A stretch of 64,000 nucleotides of DNA from Acheta domesticus (lineage: Eukaryota > Arthropoda > Insecta > Orthoptera > Gryllidae). Below the pieces are notes generated by a model that saw only the letters and a program-made list of their open reading frames with translations, was not told the DNA's origin and made no database searches. This document shows, piece by piece, positions 22,230 through 34,042 of the stretch. Positions within the stretch are counted from its first letter, which is position 1, and the number at the start of each line of letters is the position of its first letter. Made by a program: the position numbers and the translations under genes. The DNA is taken from positions 31,345,602 through 31,409,601 of the forward strand of contig JAHLJT010004567.1 of assembly GCA_031308135.1 (NCBI GenBank), given 5' to 3'.

Positions 22230-22825
22230 AAGATAAGAAATGCTGCGCGAAAAAAACGGCAAATTTTTGACAGAAAAACTTATAGGGCCTTGGTAACGAA
22301 AAAGTGGATAAATCCAGATGCTTAATTTAGTAAAAATACTCTAACACGTGGTGTAGCCAGAATATATGTTTTGTGGGACGTTAATACCGAAAAATCGAAT
22401 GACAGCAAAATGTCTGTCTGTCCGTCCGTCTGTCCGTTTGTGAGCGTCGCTAGCGGCTAAACCGTTCAACCGATTTTCTCCAAAATTGATATTCTGCAAT
22501 CGATCTGGTTGATGTCGTGGCCTCTCGAATTTGAATCTGATATTTTAATTTTGGGAGGGACTTTACATGAAGCCCCTGGGACAATTTCAAAATTTTCAAC
22601 AAAATGGCTCCAACATTTTTTATTAAATTTTGTTGTTGAATAGTGTGATGGACGTTTGGCGCAGAGAATGGCGCAGGTGTCATATTCGTTGAAAAGTGTA
22701 ATTTTTTGAAAATTGTTCAACAGATTTTCGGAGTCTTCCTACAACTAAAATATTAAAGATATTTTTCCTTAAAGATAGATTTTGAAACAAGGTAATGTAA
22801 AATTTTTCGAAATTTTGAGTTAAAT
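22230..22825 (+). repeat. Dispersed repeat R1, copy 1
   Basis: About 600 bp that aligns end to end with 42587-43175. Shared words in order are AATGCTGYGCGAAAAAA, ACACGTGGTG, GATACCGAAAAATSGA (divergent here), CTAGCGGCTAAACC, CGATTTTCTCCAAAATTGAT, TTGTTGTTGAATAGTG and CGGAGTCTTCC. This copy has an expanded CTGT/CCGT tract (about 22410-22440). No coding capacity or terminal repeats seen. It is an unclassified non-autonomous element. Confidence 0.8.
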
Positions 22826-24090
22826 GACTGAGAAGAATGACAGATGTGTTAATTCGGTGAGAAATTGCGGTGTAAACAGTATTACGTAAGCATTATTAAT
22901 GGGAAAAAGTATGGGTTACACTAAAACTATGTGCTATAAGTATGTGTATTAGCACCATTAGTTTAGTATGATATACTGTCGATACGAACGAACAGTCATG
23001 CCAAATTTCAAAATTCTGGGATTTTTTCACTTGATTTTTTTGTGATTTGTCTGGGTTATAATGTAGGTTGTAATGTGGAGAAAAAAAATTCGGGCAACGT
23101 CGCGTTACTGCTGCAAGTCAGTACTATAATTTTGAACACCTAACCCCTTAGAAGAAAGCCTCAGAAAAGATTTGTTTGTACACAACTGGAGCTTTCTTCT
23201 AATGAAACCCAAGTGGATGTAAACGAATAATGTTTAATGACGCTCGAACACATTTAGATAAATGGAATGATTGGTACAAGAAAATTAATTAGGTTGTGAA
23301 ATAATCATAAAGTGTCATTGATCAAAGAGAGTCAGTTGATTCTGTGTCCTAAGCCTTTTGATATATTACATCTTTATAGAAACGCTAACAATGAAAAAAA
23401 TATCGTCTCTTCAAATCTATTGAGGAGTCCATCTGTTTCAAAGACGTGTATTTATTGATTTATAACACTTGCCTACTTTAGATTGTTCATTGTTTGGATT
23501 ATTTCAATCATTTCGTAAGAAGCATTTCTTTCTACATTTTAACATTATGTTCTTTCCACGTTTTTGCATTTATAGAAGATATTTCTGAACAGTTCCCGTC
23601 GAATCATATCAACAGAGCAATCGACGTATAGCTAACTCAGAAAGATGTAACGAACAATGAGCCCTATCGATCCTACGATATTGAACCAACTCGTCAAATT
23701 CTTCGCGAACTGCGATTTAATTTTCTTCATTTCCTCTATTGCCTTTTGTTCAATGGGTTTCATCAGGCCGAGAGAAGGAGAGACTATTTGACCTACTTTC
23801 AAAACGGCGAAAAAGGCAGAGGTTTACTGCATTGTTTTTCTCAACAGGGAAAGATGACATGAATATATGCTGAACTGAACAAGGAGAAGACATTGAAAAT
23901 CACTCTTAGATACCGAAGTGGGTAAAATGACTAATCACTATGTTTGTAGGAGAAGAATGGAATTAATTTTAATTAATGAATTAACTAATCAAGTAAGTTC
24001 AAGATTCAAAGCGTGAAGTTGGCAGAAATGGGTTTCGATATTACTTCTTTTGTTTTTCGAACGATGGGAACTCCAAAGGAACTGAGAAGT
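22826..24090. other. AT-rich sequence, nothing recognised
   Basis: AT-rich, no frames over 60 codons, and no repeat recognised. Confidence 0.5.
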
Positions 24091-24094
24091 CTCT

Positions 24095-24350
24095 AATCAC
24101 CGCGGCCTGATTGATACCCGAGTAAGACCGCTGCGCGCCTGAACCGACGAGGGCCCTCTGCGGGGCGCCACCCGACCACCCCGGCCGCAAGTCCCCGACC
24201 GCGGAGTGACGTCATCGCGGGGGTGGAAGTGGCGGGGGAGGGTAACGAAGTCTGTGCGTTCCCGCGGCGCCGTGACCCGCTTCCCGGAGCGGGCTGTTCG
24301 CGCTCTCGCCGCCGCCGCCGTCTCCTGCCGTAAAGGGGCCACCAGGGCCT
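24095..24350. other. CpG-rich block 9
   Basis: Compact, CpG-dense block including a GCC run near 24308. Minus frames of 81 and 89 codons and a plus frame overlap. A transposon-end-like TACAGGCTGTCCCGGAAC starts at 24362 just beyond it. Confidence 0.55.
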
Positions 24351-24604
24351 TTCAACTCCCATACAGGCTGTCCCGGAACAAACGTTACAAACTTCTATGG
24401 CTTTTAGAGGAGTCGAAGATGCTCACCTTTTGCTAATAAATTTGCATAAAACTCATGTAAAGAAGTTACACAGGTGATTTGCCTGTGATTGGTAGGAAAC
24501 TCATCTTTAACTGGTGATAGGCAGGCACACGAAACCTCTTTATCTGCTTCAGAACGTGTGCCTATCAGTGTGTCTCATAACAACGCATATCAACTTCAAT
24601 GCTC

Positions 24605-25262
24605 TCTGACGTCACTTTGCCTCTCTTTTAGTTCCCTTTTGCACATTTGTCAAGACCAACTTTCATACAGGTGTCATTGCTGAAATCATTGACGACAGAC
24701 AGTATTTGGGAGAGAATCGCTTTATTCTTAGCAAACGCTTTTAATTCATCCTTGTAAATGTGATACTGGTCTCATCACCATGGAACTTGTAATCAAAGCG
24801 ACAATGTTACTGTGTAGCTAGTGGAATCAAACTAATGCAAACCAGCAGAGAGGAAAGCAAATCTTTGGGAAAATTCTGTTAATTTGAATACATCTTGTTT
24901 CTACTTCTTACTTTTTCTGTGTATTAGTAACCTGGTACTCCACTACTAGCCTTGCAAAACTCAATAAGTCTAGGATGAAATCGTTAGATCTCCAGGGTCT
25001 TGAAAATCCAATCGTATAGTACACCGTCAAAGGCCTTCTGGTAGTAAATGCAAGCAGTACTTAAATTACGTTTTCGTTTCCTTACATCATTCAAGTTGAC
25101 TTTATTTAGTAGCAAGATTTCCGTACAGCCATCGGTACCATTACGACTTGGCTGTGTACTACTTTCTGTTTAATAGGCAACAGATGATTCTTCTGTAGGT
25201 GTCTGTTCATGTTGTTAGCTATGGCTGCAGTTATAACTTGACAAGTGATTGGCCTGTAATTC
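24605..25262 (-). mobile_element. Decayed LINE reverse transcriptase
   Basis: On the minus strand, at least three reading frames joined by frameshifts give the ordered blocks of a non-LTR reverse transcriptase. N-Y-R-P-I-T-C lies near 25240-25262. L-Q-K-N-H-L-L-P follows. Y-Q-K-A-F-D-G-V (motif A, 25008-25046) is in the palm. A decayed substrate block near 24860-24900 comes next. Y-K-D-E stands in place of Y-x-D-D (24742-24756). F-A-K-N-K and L-D-K-C-A-K close it. The catalytic aspartates are damaged and stops interrupt each frame, so it is inactive. The clade is unresolved. The 5' side is cut off at a SINE fragment (25284-25345). Confidence 0.85.
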
Positions 25263-25283
25263 TCCGCCAAATGACTACCTCCC

Positions 25284-25345
25284 GAATTCAGTCGTTGTCT
25301 GGAGGAGAATTCTAGCGACCAGCTGCTTTGATCGGTAGTTGTCGA
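25284..25345 (+). mobile_element. SINE family A, copy 4, small fragment
   Basis: About 60 bp matching the body segment TTGTCTGGAGGAGAATTC and GACCAGCTGCTTTGATCGG. It abuts the amino-terminal edge of the LINE remnant in the opposite orientation. Confidence 0.75.
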
Positions 25346-26685
25346 CTAAACTATAAATATTGACATTTACGATTCGCGGGAGGTTTTCTGCGACCGGTGT
25401 AGCGTATCTTCTTGCTCAATTCGTGTTGCTAATCTCGTGTGCTTTTTTCCTTTGATCTATTGCTCTGTTTTCCCTTTGTTTTTTGCTTATTTACTTTTAA
25501 GTTTTTTGCTAAAACTAGTGATATAATTATTATCACCTATAAAAGAGAACATTGTACAAGGGTGAAAACAGATGAACTACAAAACAGTATATTGAATATT
25601 ACTAGATTTAAACTGTGTAATTATTTGTCTTAAAACGCAAGGGAGGTGATTATTTACAGGTACGGATTTATGTGGAGGAAATTTGCAACAAATTAAATAA
25701 ACTACGTTAATTAAAATACGTTACACTGTACAAAGAATTTTCTGACAAATGTTGGGACAAACCTTTTTTTTACGCGCCATATATTAATATTCCAACGTAA
25801 TACTTGTAGAAAAATAGGATTTTCTGTCGTTCTTAATAATGACGCCCACGTTTACTTTACATTCGCATACATCTCTCCGGAAGTCTTGAGAATAGGCCTT
25901 TCTAACACGTGATTCGCTAATATTGTTCAGGGACTCGGACATTGTATTTTAATAAGAAATGAATTTTGACTTACATACATCGTTGAAAATTGTTAAAAAT
26001 GGAATAATTTTTTCTTGTTTCCACAAAAATTTATGAGGTATGAGGACAGTTATTACCATCATGTATATAAACTAATGTATCTGCATTCAGATGTAAATGT
26101 CACAAGCCAAGACTCTTGAGTACCGTTCTTATTGTGGAATATACCATTTATGTATTTAAAATAAAAAAAAATGTGGAGTACATAACTTTTAGTTTGATGA
26201 CAATAACATTCCACGAATAAGAAAGGTAAAAAGTTATTCAACAGGTTCATATTATTATTATATATAGAGAATGTGTAGATTCTGCAATTCTGGCTAAACG
26301 AGATCGTTATATGTACTGCAGTTCCATCTGTATGGAGCGGTGAGAGTGATTGGAATAATGAATGGTTATGTGTATAATGAAATAAGTATGAATGATGCAT
26401 GACTGAAAAAAACAACAACAAGAAATGAGAAAATAACCGAATTATATTAAGAAAAAAAAATTTGTTCAGTTATAAAGGTATTGCAAAGTGCTACATAATA
26501 ACTGTTAAATTAGATTTAAGCTAAAATTAAGTTAGTTTTACAAAGTTACTAAGAAAACTTCCCCCCTCTAGCAAGTTAAATCTTAAGGCAGTGGCGCAAT
26601 GTAGCCGAATCATGAAAATAAATTCCCGCCTCCACAGTGGAGGGGAAACTAAAAAATAAAAAAAATCCATCCTTCATTCGTCATA
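25346..26685. other. AT-rich sequence, nothing recognised
   Basis: AT-rich. A 120-codon minus frame at 26059-26421 is rich in F, Y, N, S and H as expected for AT-rich DNA, with no motif. No repeat recognised. Confidence 0.45.
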
Positions 26686-26689
26686 CATC

Positions 26690-27160
26690 CTCGTCGTTCT
26701 TCGCTCCGCCGTGCCCTGCCGTCCCAGCTCGTTGGCGTCGTTTGTGCCGCCGTTGCTCCTGTCGCTTCCGGCCGCTGCCCCTGCTCCCGCCTCCCTCGCC
26801 CCGCGCGCCGTCCTCCGGTGGGCGTGGCTCGTGTGAGTTGTGGAGGCGCGCTGGAGTGCGTTCATAAATTAGAGTGGCGATCACGACCGGTCGAGCAATT
26901 CAATGGAAACCGCGCTCGGAGGCCGGACGCTACTTTTCCTTTTGCAGCACCGAGCCGCCCCGCGCCACTCCGCCCCGCACCGTACCTCATCACTCCGCCC
27001 CGCCCCGCCCCGCACCTCTCCGGCCAGCCCCGCATAGGCGCACTGATTATCTGTCGTCCCGTATCGGCCGACCGTGCATCCGACTTTCTCGGATCTCCTC
27101 GGGAATCAGGCGTTATTTCATCTTGTCGCTCCCATTTCTCTGTTTGTTTCTTGTGAAGAG
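26690..27160. other. CpG-rich block 10
   Basis: Two CpG-dense parts, with a C-rich array of CCCCGC words at about 26950-27030. Frames of 102 and 112 codons overlap in different plus frames. Confidence 0.55.
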
Positions 27161-27620
27161 CGGAAATGGTTTAGAAAGTTGATGCACTAACGGAGTTCAA
27201 CTCGGAATGAGGATCATCGTAATAAATTGTGATCAGGAATACGGGGTGAGCAAATAAATACTAGGTGTTTCGTATCTTTCGTTTTGTAGAAATTTCACAA
27301 ATGTTAAAGAAAGTAGAGAAGTAATTTTCATAGCGAAAACATTTTCATTCTAATTCATAATATTGCCATTAGAGATCTTCCCTGTTGCAACACAAAGTAT
27401 AACACAAATTATGATTAATTAATATATTAATATTAGAATGAATGTATCGTGATTTTTCTTACCTCGTAAATTATTAATTGATTTGAGAAAGAACATTTCA
27501 AACAATAATACTTTAGAAGCTTGAACGGATTGTTCAAACTTTGTATGTCTCCACGAACTAACGTTTCGATGTTTGAATAGGGCACAAGGACAATGAAATA
27601 TCTATTTCTTATTTTCTATA
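27161..27620. other. AT-rich spacer, nothing recognised
   Basis: No frame, RNA or repeat supported. Confidence 0.5.
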
Positions 27621-27622
27621 TC

Positions 27623-27795
27623 GTGTCACTTCTGTAGAGAACTCTTTAGTAAAAGTCAGCATCATTATAAGTCTGCATCCAAGCGGAATTTTCTAATAAT
27701 TGTCTACATGTGTCATTTCTGTAGAGAACCCTTTAGTAAAAATCAGCATCATTATAATTCTACATCCAAGCGGAATTTTCTAATAATTGATACGT
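27623..27795. repeat. 87-bp tandem duplication
   Basis: Unit 1 (27623-27709) and unit 2 (27710-27795) share GTAGAGAACYCTTTAGTAAA and CATCCAAGCGGAATTTTC with only a handful of differences, giving a two-copy head-to-tail duplication. Confidence 0.9.
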
Positions 27796-27849
27796 CATTA
27801 TTCAATACATTACTGTGCGAGACTAATAGCGTTGTGAGGGTACGATGGT

Positions 27850-27910
27850 GCATAGTAAGAGTGAAGAGCAACATTGTTTGGTCCAAAGTTGCTCTTCACT
27901 CTTACTATGC
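27850..27910. repeat. Perfect 23-bp hairpin with 15-nt loop
   Basis: Arms 27850-27872 and 27888-27910 (GCATAGTAAGAGTGAAGAGC...) are perfectly complementary. Pairing continues imperfectly outward for about eight more bases. Arm length and loop size resemble a small-RNA precursor, but perfect pairing and the absence of a known miRNA seed make a recent inverted duplication or a MITE core equally likely. Confidence 0.85.
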
Positions 27911-28029
27911 GCAATCGTGAGTTATTCATTGAAATAAATAAAATTTCATTGTTGAGAATTTGTTTTCGCACCAGCGAAGGTATACGTACACGTACGATAT
28001 GCACGTATGTCATGTTCTTCTCCCTCCGT

Positions 28030-28380
28030 TTGCCTACTTTTATCATCCTGTGAGCCGCGTACAGCGACTGGGACAAATGAGTGTCGAGGGCCGATTCGCG
28101 AGTGGGTTGGGCTTCGCTGGCGGGTAATAATCTGCGTCGCCCTCCCCTCCCCCGCTCTTCTCCTCTCCTCTCCGCGCCCATCTGAGCCCCAGCGGAAGCC
28201 GCCCGGAGGGAGGGTGAGAGGGTGGGGTCTGTGGGTCACGGTCGCAGCCCGAGCCCGCTTGCCCTAGGTCAGGGCGTGCCCTCTGCTCCCCTTCTGCCCT
28301 CGTGCTGGAGGCCTTCGCAGGGAGCGAGGTTCGCCTGCAGGTGAATTAGGCCACGCGAAAGGGCACGCACAAGAGGTAGG
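28030..28380. other. CpG-rich block 11
   Basis: C+G-rich with overlapping frames on both strands. A donor-like GCAG|GTGAAT at about 28340 lies in its downstream part. No exon can be defined. Confidence 0.5.
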
Positions 28381-30350
28381 AAGAAAAGTAGAAGCTTTCA
28401 GTGTGTAAAAACAATAAGGAGCGGAATTTATAGGAGAGTACGTACGAGGGAATTTTTTAAATCGTACTTGGATGTAAACAGAAAAATTATCCTCATTGTG
28501 TGAGATAATTGATACCCTGTCGTATGTGTAAAATCATTATGGCCGGTAATTTTCCCGGCTTACGTTTCATCTAATAGTTCAAAATAATGAATTCTCTTTC
28601 CGAAGATTAAGTTCGTCGGTAATATGAGAATGTGAATTTACTCGTGTTTCACATTAAACAAACACAATAACAACAGTTTCTCTTTATAAGCGAGCGAATG
28701 CGAAACAGGATTGGAAAAGCCAATATTCGTATTTGGCTTCTTCGTTATCGTTACGTACCGTAAGTACTATGTGATTTTCGAAACTTACGGGGAAAAGTTC
28801 AAATTAGTAAAACCTAAACGAACGTGATAAGCACAAAAAATGAGTATTTGGTTCCTTAATCCTTATTCCAAATACCGTGGAGTAAATGTAAATACTTCAG
28901 GAAGGATATGAAATAATATGTAAAAAATAAATGGCCATGATATCTCTGTTACACTGTATAGAAGATTTCAGAGTTAAAGGTTTCCAATATTTAAAATAAA
29001 ACTGTAAGAAGCAATTCCAAGAAAAAATATATAATCACGTATCGTGAACAATATATTATTTGTAGGAGAATATGTCCAAATGTTCAGCTCTGCTGTTAAA
29101 ATTCACCTCTGTAAACTCTTGTTTTGCAGTCTCTGGTCGAAAGAAGCTTACAATGCCATGCGACGCGAAGCTTATTAAACAATTTAACTGAAGCTGTATT
29201 TCGAGATCAAAGGAATGTTTTTTGCGGTTGCAGTTAACGTTCTCTTGCATGACGAATTATTGGAATATTGAGTTTCTTTGATTTCATTTTCTGCCGCAAT
29301 TGCGAATTTGTATTCAGTACGGCTGTTCTTTTGATATTCCTTTGTTCACTGACGAAATTTTAATTTACGTTTAAATCAAATTGTATTTAATGTAAGTTAT
29401 TTGTTTGAAAGCCAAGTGACGTTCAAGTCACGTATGTATGAGTGTGTTTATTGTGTTATTTTATATACTCAATTTCATATTCAATTCGTACGTAAAATAT
29501 AATTTATTTCGCAAGTTACTTTTACAGTGAAATTGTGTACTAATAAAGCATTACAGTGTTTTGTCTCATCAGAACCCTTTCCAAATTGGGAAAAGTTCTC
29601 GATATGAATGTATGACGTTTTGCATTTACGAAAGTTATCGATCAGTTACCTTATGAAACTTTATATTTATGGTGAGTAATTGGCAGATTGTAACTACTTC
29701 CAATATATTTTCATTCTAATATCAAGTGTATCAGAATTTCATTCTTACTATATTAATTGCGTCGTAATAATAATTTTCCAGGAACAATTTGCGTAATTGC
29801 TCACTAAACGAAATAAATGTATCATGATAGTCCCTTTAGTGTCTGATACATTTTCAAATGAATGTCATGTTCATTAGTTTGTTAGGAATGGATTGGCAGG
29901 AATTTGGAAACTTTAGTTGTAGGGACTACATCTGTTTTCACCGTTGTGTGAATACACTGTATGTACTGGAATTTTGAAAATGTCAGAACAGGTAAAATTT
30001 CTTTACTGGTTGCAGCAGTTTCCGAGTGGAAGGTTTTGGAAAAAATCCTGTTTTCAAGGGATTCTATTTTCGTGACGAGACTCACCTACGAGTATTTTCA
30101 GTTTTTTTTCCCTACCTCTGCGCATGCTCTATACTTCTTATCTCTTTCGTGTGCTTTCTGTCTCATTACAAGCTAATAGTAAAATAAAAGAGAAACGCAC
30201 GGAATGCTAAAGTTAAAACCGCAGATAAAATGCTCAACTACCCGTGAGAACGTGTGTGTTAAACTGCTTCGTTTATTGTCAAGTTCTGTTCGTGGGCCAG
30301 AAATGGATGCGAGAATTAGATAGCTAATCAGTACATACGATCACTGCATT
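28381..30350. other. AT-rich sequence, nothing recognised
   Basis: Nearly 2 kb of AT-rich DNA with only short unassigned frames (29056-29250 and 29882-30085 minus, 29961-30176 plus). Confidence 0.5.
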
Positions 30351-30354
30351 ACCT

Positions 30355-30790
30355 GCAGTTGCAAGTGCCGAGCGGCGCGATCCGCACCCGCACCCATTAT
30401 CGGGGGGTGGGGGTGGCGGTCGCCCACTCGCTGACCGCCCGTGGGGATCGACGCTTAATCCGCGTCGGCGGTGGAGGGGGGGCGTTGCGGGTTGTTGGTA
30501 GGTGAAAGTGGGGGAGGGAGTGGTGCGGGGGCTGTGAAAGAGCCGCAGAGTTGATGGTGCAAGGGATGGTGGTGGCAGTGGCGCGCGCGCGTATGTATGT
30601 GTGTGTGAGTGCGTGTGTGTGAATGCGTGAGGAGTTCGAGTTAACCAGCGTGAGTTGCTGCGGGTATGCTTGTTCGGTGGATCGAGAGGGAGGGCGTAGA
30701 GATCGTTGAAAAGGGGACTGTCGGTGAGGGGTTTGCGGTGGTGTTGCTGCAGAGCTGCAGGTGGATATGTTGGGTGAGAGACGTGCAAGT
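30355..30790. other. CpG-rich block 12, G-rich
   Basis: The plus strand is G-rich (runs of GGGGGTGG and GTGGTGG), so the 154-codon minus frame is proline/histidine/threonine-rich and not credible as a gene. Confidence 0.55.
30582..30632. repeat. GT/GC dinucleotide-rich microsatellite
   Basis: GCGCGCGCG followed by interrupted (TGTA)/(GT)n. Alternating purine-pyrimidine over about 50 bp, a potential Z-DNA former. Confidence 0.8.
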
Positions 30791-31285
30791 GAAATCTTTC
30801 ATTGCTGATTACTATGAAACGCGTGCAATGATATTTGCGGCCTTCCAGTTTAATATTTTACAGTTCAAATGTTTTCGGGAAGAGGAGTAATTAGGATATT
30901 AGTTTAAAATGTTAAAGTCTTTTGAAAAATAAACTATATTGCATTGAAGTGCGATGCCTTTGAATTTCGGCCGGATAGTCAGGATGGCAGTTGTCATGGA
31001 CATTTCAATTTCATATCTGTTGCTTTCTTTTGTTTCTCTTAATTCAAATTAGAGAAAATATGTATCCGTGTGAAAGTTGGCGACACTAATGTTGATAATT
31101 GTAATGAAGATAATGATGGCATCATTGTGGAATGAGAGGCGAGGAATATTAGAAACATGTTCGATGTGCCTCCCTACTTCCGTATCATCTGGGATTCGAA
31201 ACACGTCACAGAAGGTCAAAAGCGAACAGACTGCTCACAAGTTGTCGAATAAAACAATACTGCAAATGCAAGATCCGGAGCAGAC
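30791..31285. other. Spacer, nothing recognised
   Basis: AT-rich. The 117-codon frame at 31077-31430 runs from here into the next CpG-rich stretch and has no recognisable motif. Confidence 0.4.
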
Positions 31286-31289
31286 TGGT

Positions 31290-32070
31290 GGTGACCGGCT
31301 GAAGTTGTCCGTGTCGCTCTCGCTTTTCAGTAGACTAGATCCGATCGCGCCCGACCGCCCCCTTCTTTACCATCGGGCTACCTCAACACCGTGCCTGCAG
31401 ATAGCGCTCGCCAAGCGAGTCACCTACTGATAAACTCTGCAGTAAGAGACTTCAAATATTGGTAATGTTTTTCGCTAAGTTGCTAGAGCACTTCAAATAG
31501 AAGAAAATGCGATTCAATTCATTGCAGATCGTACTTCAGATGCCATGCCGTCAGAGTGCGCATAGATGTGTAGTAATTTTATTGCTAATTTGAAGTTGGT
31601 TTTAATGCATGTCCGATTTTAATGAGGAAAATCATGATTGTCCTGAGTCTGACGTGCGACCTAAGTGTCGACCAATGCAGTTCTCTCGGAGCTGTGAGCT
31701 TTAATCGCAGCGTAAGTCCACGCAACGGGTCGCCTCAGCAGCAGTAGCTAGCCAGCGATGGACGCCGCGCGCGCTCTGCTGGTCGCCCATGCAAAGCGGC
31801 TTAGCGGCGGGCGCAATTGGCGACCACCTCCCCCCCGCCCGTCCCACAGAACCTATCGCCTATGCGCGTGCAGGCGCGCTGGGACCGGCCCACCCCGCTG
31901 CGCCGTTACGTCACGGCTCATCTGTGTCGCGAGGTCGCTCTCAGAGGGACTGGCGGCGGGTGGACGCGGTGGGTGGGGTGGCCGTTTGTGAGGCGCTGAT
32001 AACGCGTGATGAAGGTGGCTGCAGGAATTGGCGTGAGAGGTGCGCGGCTGAGACGAATCTGCGTCATTGA
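31290..32070. other. CpG-rich block 13 (two parts)
   Basis: CpG-dense at 31290-31430 and 31740-32050 with an ordinary stretch between. Several 60-90 codon frames overlap on both strands. Confidence 0.5.
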
Positions 32071-32138
32071 GATCATTGGATGAAAGTCCGTCCGTCATCT
32101 TAGAGGCATTGGACTGTTGGGCTGTCTTCTCAGAGGCG

Positions 32139-32202
32139 GTACTGTGGTGTAGCGGTTACACCGCTCGACTTGCACCGCTGGCACCGCGGTTCAATTTTCT
32201 GT
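32139..32202 (+). mobile_element. tRNA-like SINE head (degraded)
   Basis: TGGTGTAGCGGTTACACCGC resembles a D-arm/A-box and GCACCGCGGTTCAATTTTCTG a B-box and T arm with a damaged 3' stem. No body shared with families A, B or C was found. Confidence 0.45.
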
Positions 32203-32209
32203 TTAATCT

Positions 32210-33175
32210 GCGTAGCAGTTATACTTCGATTTTTTTATAGTGGCCGATAACATTAGGTCAGTTACACCTCCTGTCTAATAAAATTAATATTTTTAATTAA
32301 TTCGCAAACGTCCTTTCTAATGGGGAACATGGCTTCAGAAATGTGCTTACCAGTACTAAAAAGTTTCATTTTATAAGGCAGGTGTAAAAATGCGAATGAA
32401 CAAAGCGAATTTTCAACAAGTTTTTGAGAGACCTCTCTTTTCCACTCTCTCATTCCACCATTGCTGCATCATCTTTCCAGTCAATTATTCCTTATTACAT
32501 GTTCATCAAGGCACGTGCAATCCATTCTATGGCCATAAATCTTAGACATTGCTACTAGAGTAAACATAAATCCCCCAAATAGAACGAGCTGGCGAAAGCA
32601 AGGGAATATTGTTATCGAATCCTTTTGGTTATCTGGGAATAAATCAATCTCAGGATTCTTTTTTTTATTCACAAGTAGTAACCCTTTGAAAGCTGTAGTA
32701 AGATTTATTTTCTATTCTTATTTATTATCACTCAGTTGACTTCTATTTTATTACACTGCATGGAGAAAGAGGATATGTTTTTCACTATGGAGAGTGAGAT
32801 TTTATTTTTTTTCCAACAATCTGTTTTGTAACGTGGAAAGGTCATAGCCTCAATGAAGTTTCTTAAAAATCAACACGGGAGAAACAACAAGGACAGAATT
32901 GTAGGTTCAACGTCAATTAATTTAATTCTGCGTTAAATGATAATAAATTAATTTAATCTGTCAGACTTTATTCATATTGGGTAACGAAGAAATATTTCTG
33001 CATTTGCTTTAATCGTTTTTTTGCCTAAAATAAATGTTTCAACAAATGTACTACGATGAAATTAACAAAGCTGAACTAATCTAACATTATTTATCCTGTT
33101 TAAATACCTCTCTGAATATTCTCGGATTTTGGGTTGCTTGAACGATAATGTTGTCTACATGTGTACAATATATGA
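32210..33175. other. AT-rich sequence, nothing recognised
   Basis: Unassigned short minus frames at 32262-32453 and 32481-32672; otherwise featureless. Confidence 0.5.
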
Positions 33176-33179
33176 GCGG

Positions 33180-33430
33180 CACGCGTTCTGAATGAACGCC
33201 AGAAAGCCGTGATGGCAGTGCAGTGGTGCATTCGCGTCGATGGAACAGCGACGGCCGAGGCGGGGCGGGGGCGGGGGCGGCGGATGGAAGGTCGCTGCGA
33301 CCTCGGCGCGGTGATTGGCCGATGTGGAACGTGATCCGCCGCCTCCGTTGCCCCTGCCGCATCCCGCTGTCGCCGTCTCCTTCCTCTCCCGCGGTGCCTT
33401 AACCGTTCCCCGTCGTTGCTATGCGCTCTT
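33180..33430. other. CpG-rich block 14
   Basis: CpG-dense with a GGGGCGGGGGCGGGGGCGG run (33261-33280) resembling clustered GC boxes or a G-quadruplex on the plus strand. Minus frames of 91 and 151 codons are compositional. Confidence 0.55.
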
Positions 33431-33857
33431 TCATTTACCCATTGTGAATTTATTTGGTGCAACGAGGGCTTAATATGGTTTTTTCCTTCTATGATATGAA
33501 GAGAAAATAAACCGATAAAATAAATATAACGACAAAACACAACGGAAAATGTCATTTGGGCCCTAAGATTTCTCCTTCAGTTCAATAAAAAGTCACTGTT
33601 TAAAAATTGCTGTGTGTGTGTTGTCGTGCACAATTTGATATATGACGAAGTCGTGGTACCAAAGTTGATTCATGGATAACTTGGTACAGAAAAAGAGTCA
33701 ACGTAAGATATAGAAGATGATGATTGTATTACTACACTAATAATAATTATTTTAAACTTATTAAGTAACAATAATAATTATTATTATAACTTTATTAAAC
33801 ACAATGTACAAAATGCGATTTGTATAAGTAGATGTAATAGTAAAGTAAATAGAAATA
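33431..33857. other. AT-rich spacer
   Basis: Contains AATAATTATT-type simple sequence at about 33730-33790. Nothing else. Confidence 0.5.
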
Positions 33858-34040
33858 CAGTAAAGTGTGCTCAATGCGGAATCTCAAGGGACCAGATGTT
33901 TTTCCATGTTTTTCCACATTGAGTAAGATTCTGCATTATATAATGTAAAACTGTAGAAGTTACGTTTCCGAGGACCGTAGTTTGCGTTTACATTAGTCAA
34001 TTCCGGCATTAATATGTTCCGCATTAAGCAAGCTTTATTG
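33858..34040. mobile_element. pogo-like MITE
   Basis: A 183-bp element with inverted termini CAGTAAAGTGTGCTCAATGC (left) and, read inward from the right, CAATAAAGCTTGCTTAATGC, followed in both by GGAA. TA flanks both sides (33856-33857 and 34041-34042), the target duplication of the Tc1/mariner superfamily. CAGTAAA-type ends with a GCTTAAT-like continuation match pogo/Tigger elements. No transposase is encoded. Confidence 0.85.
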
Positions 34041-34042
34041 TA

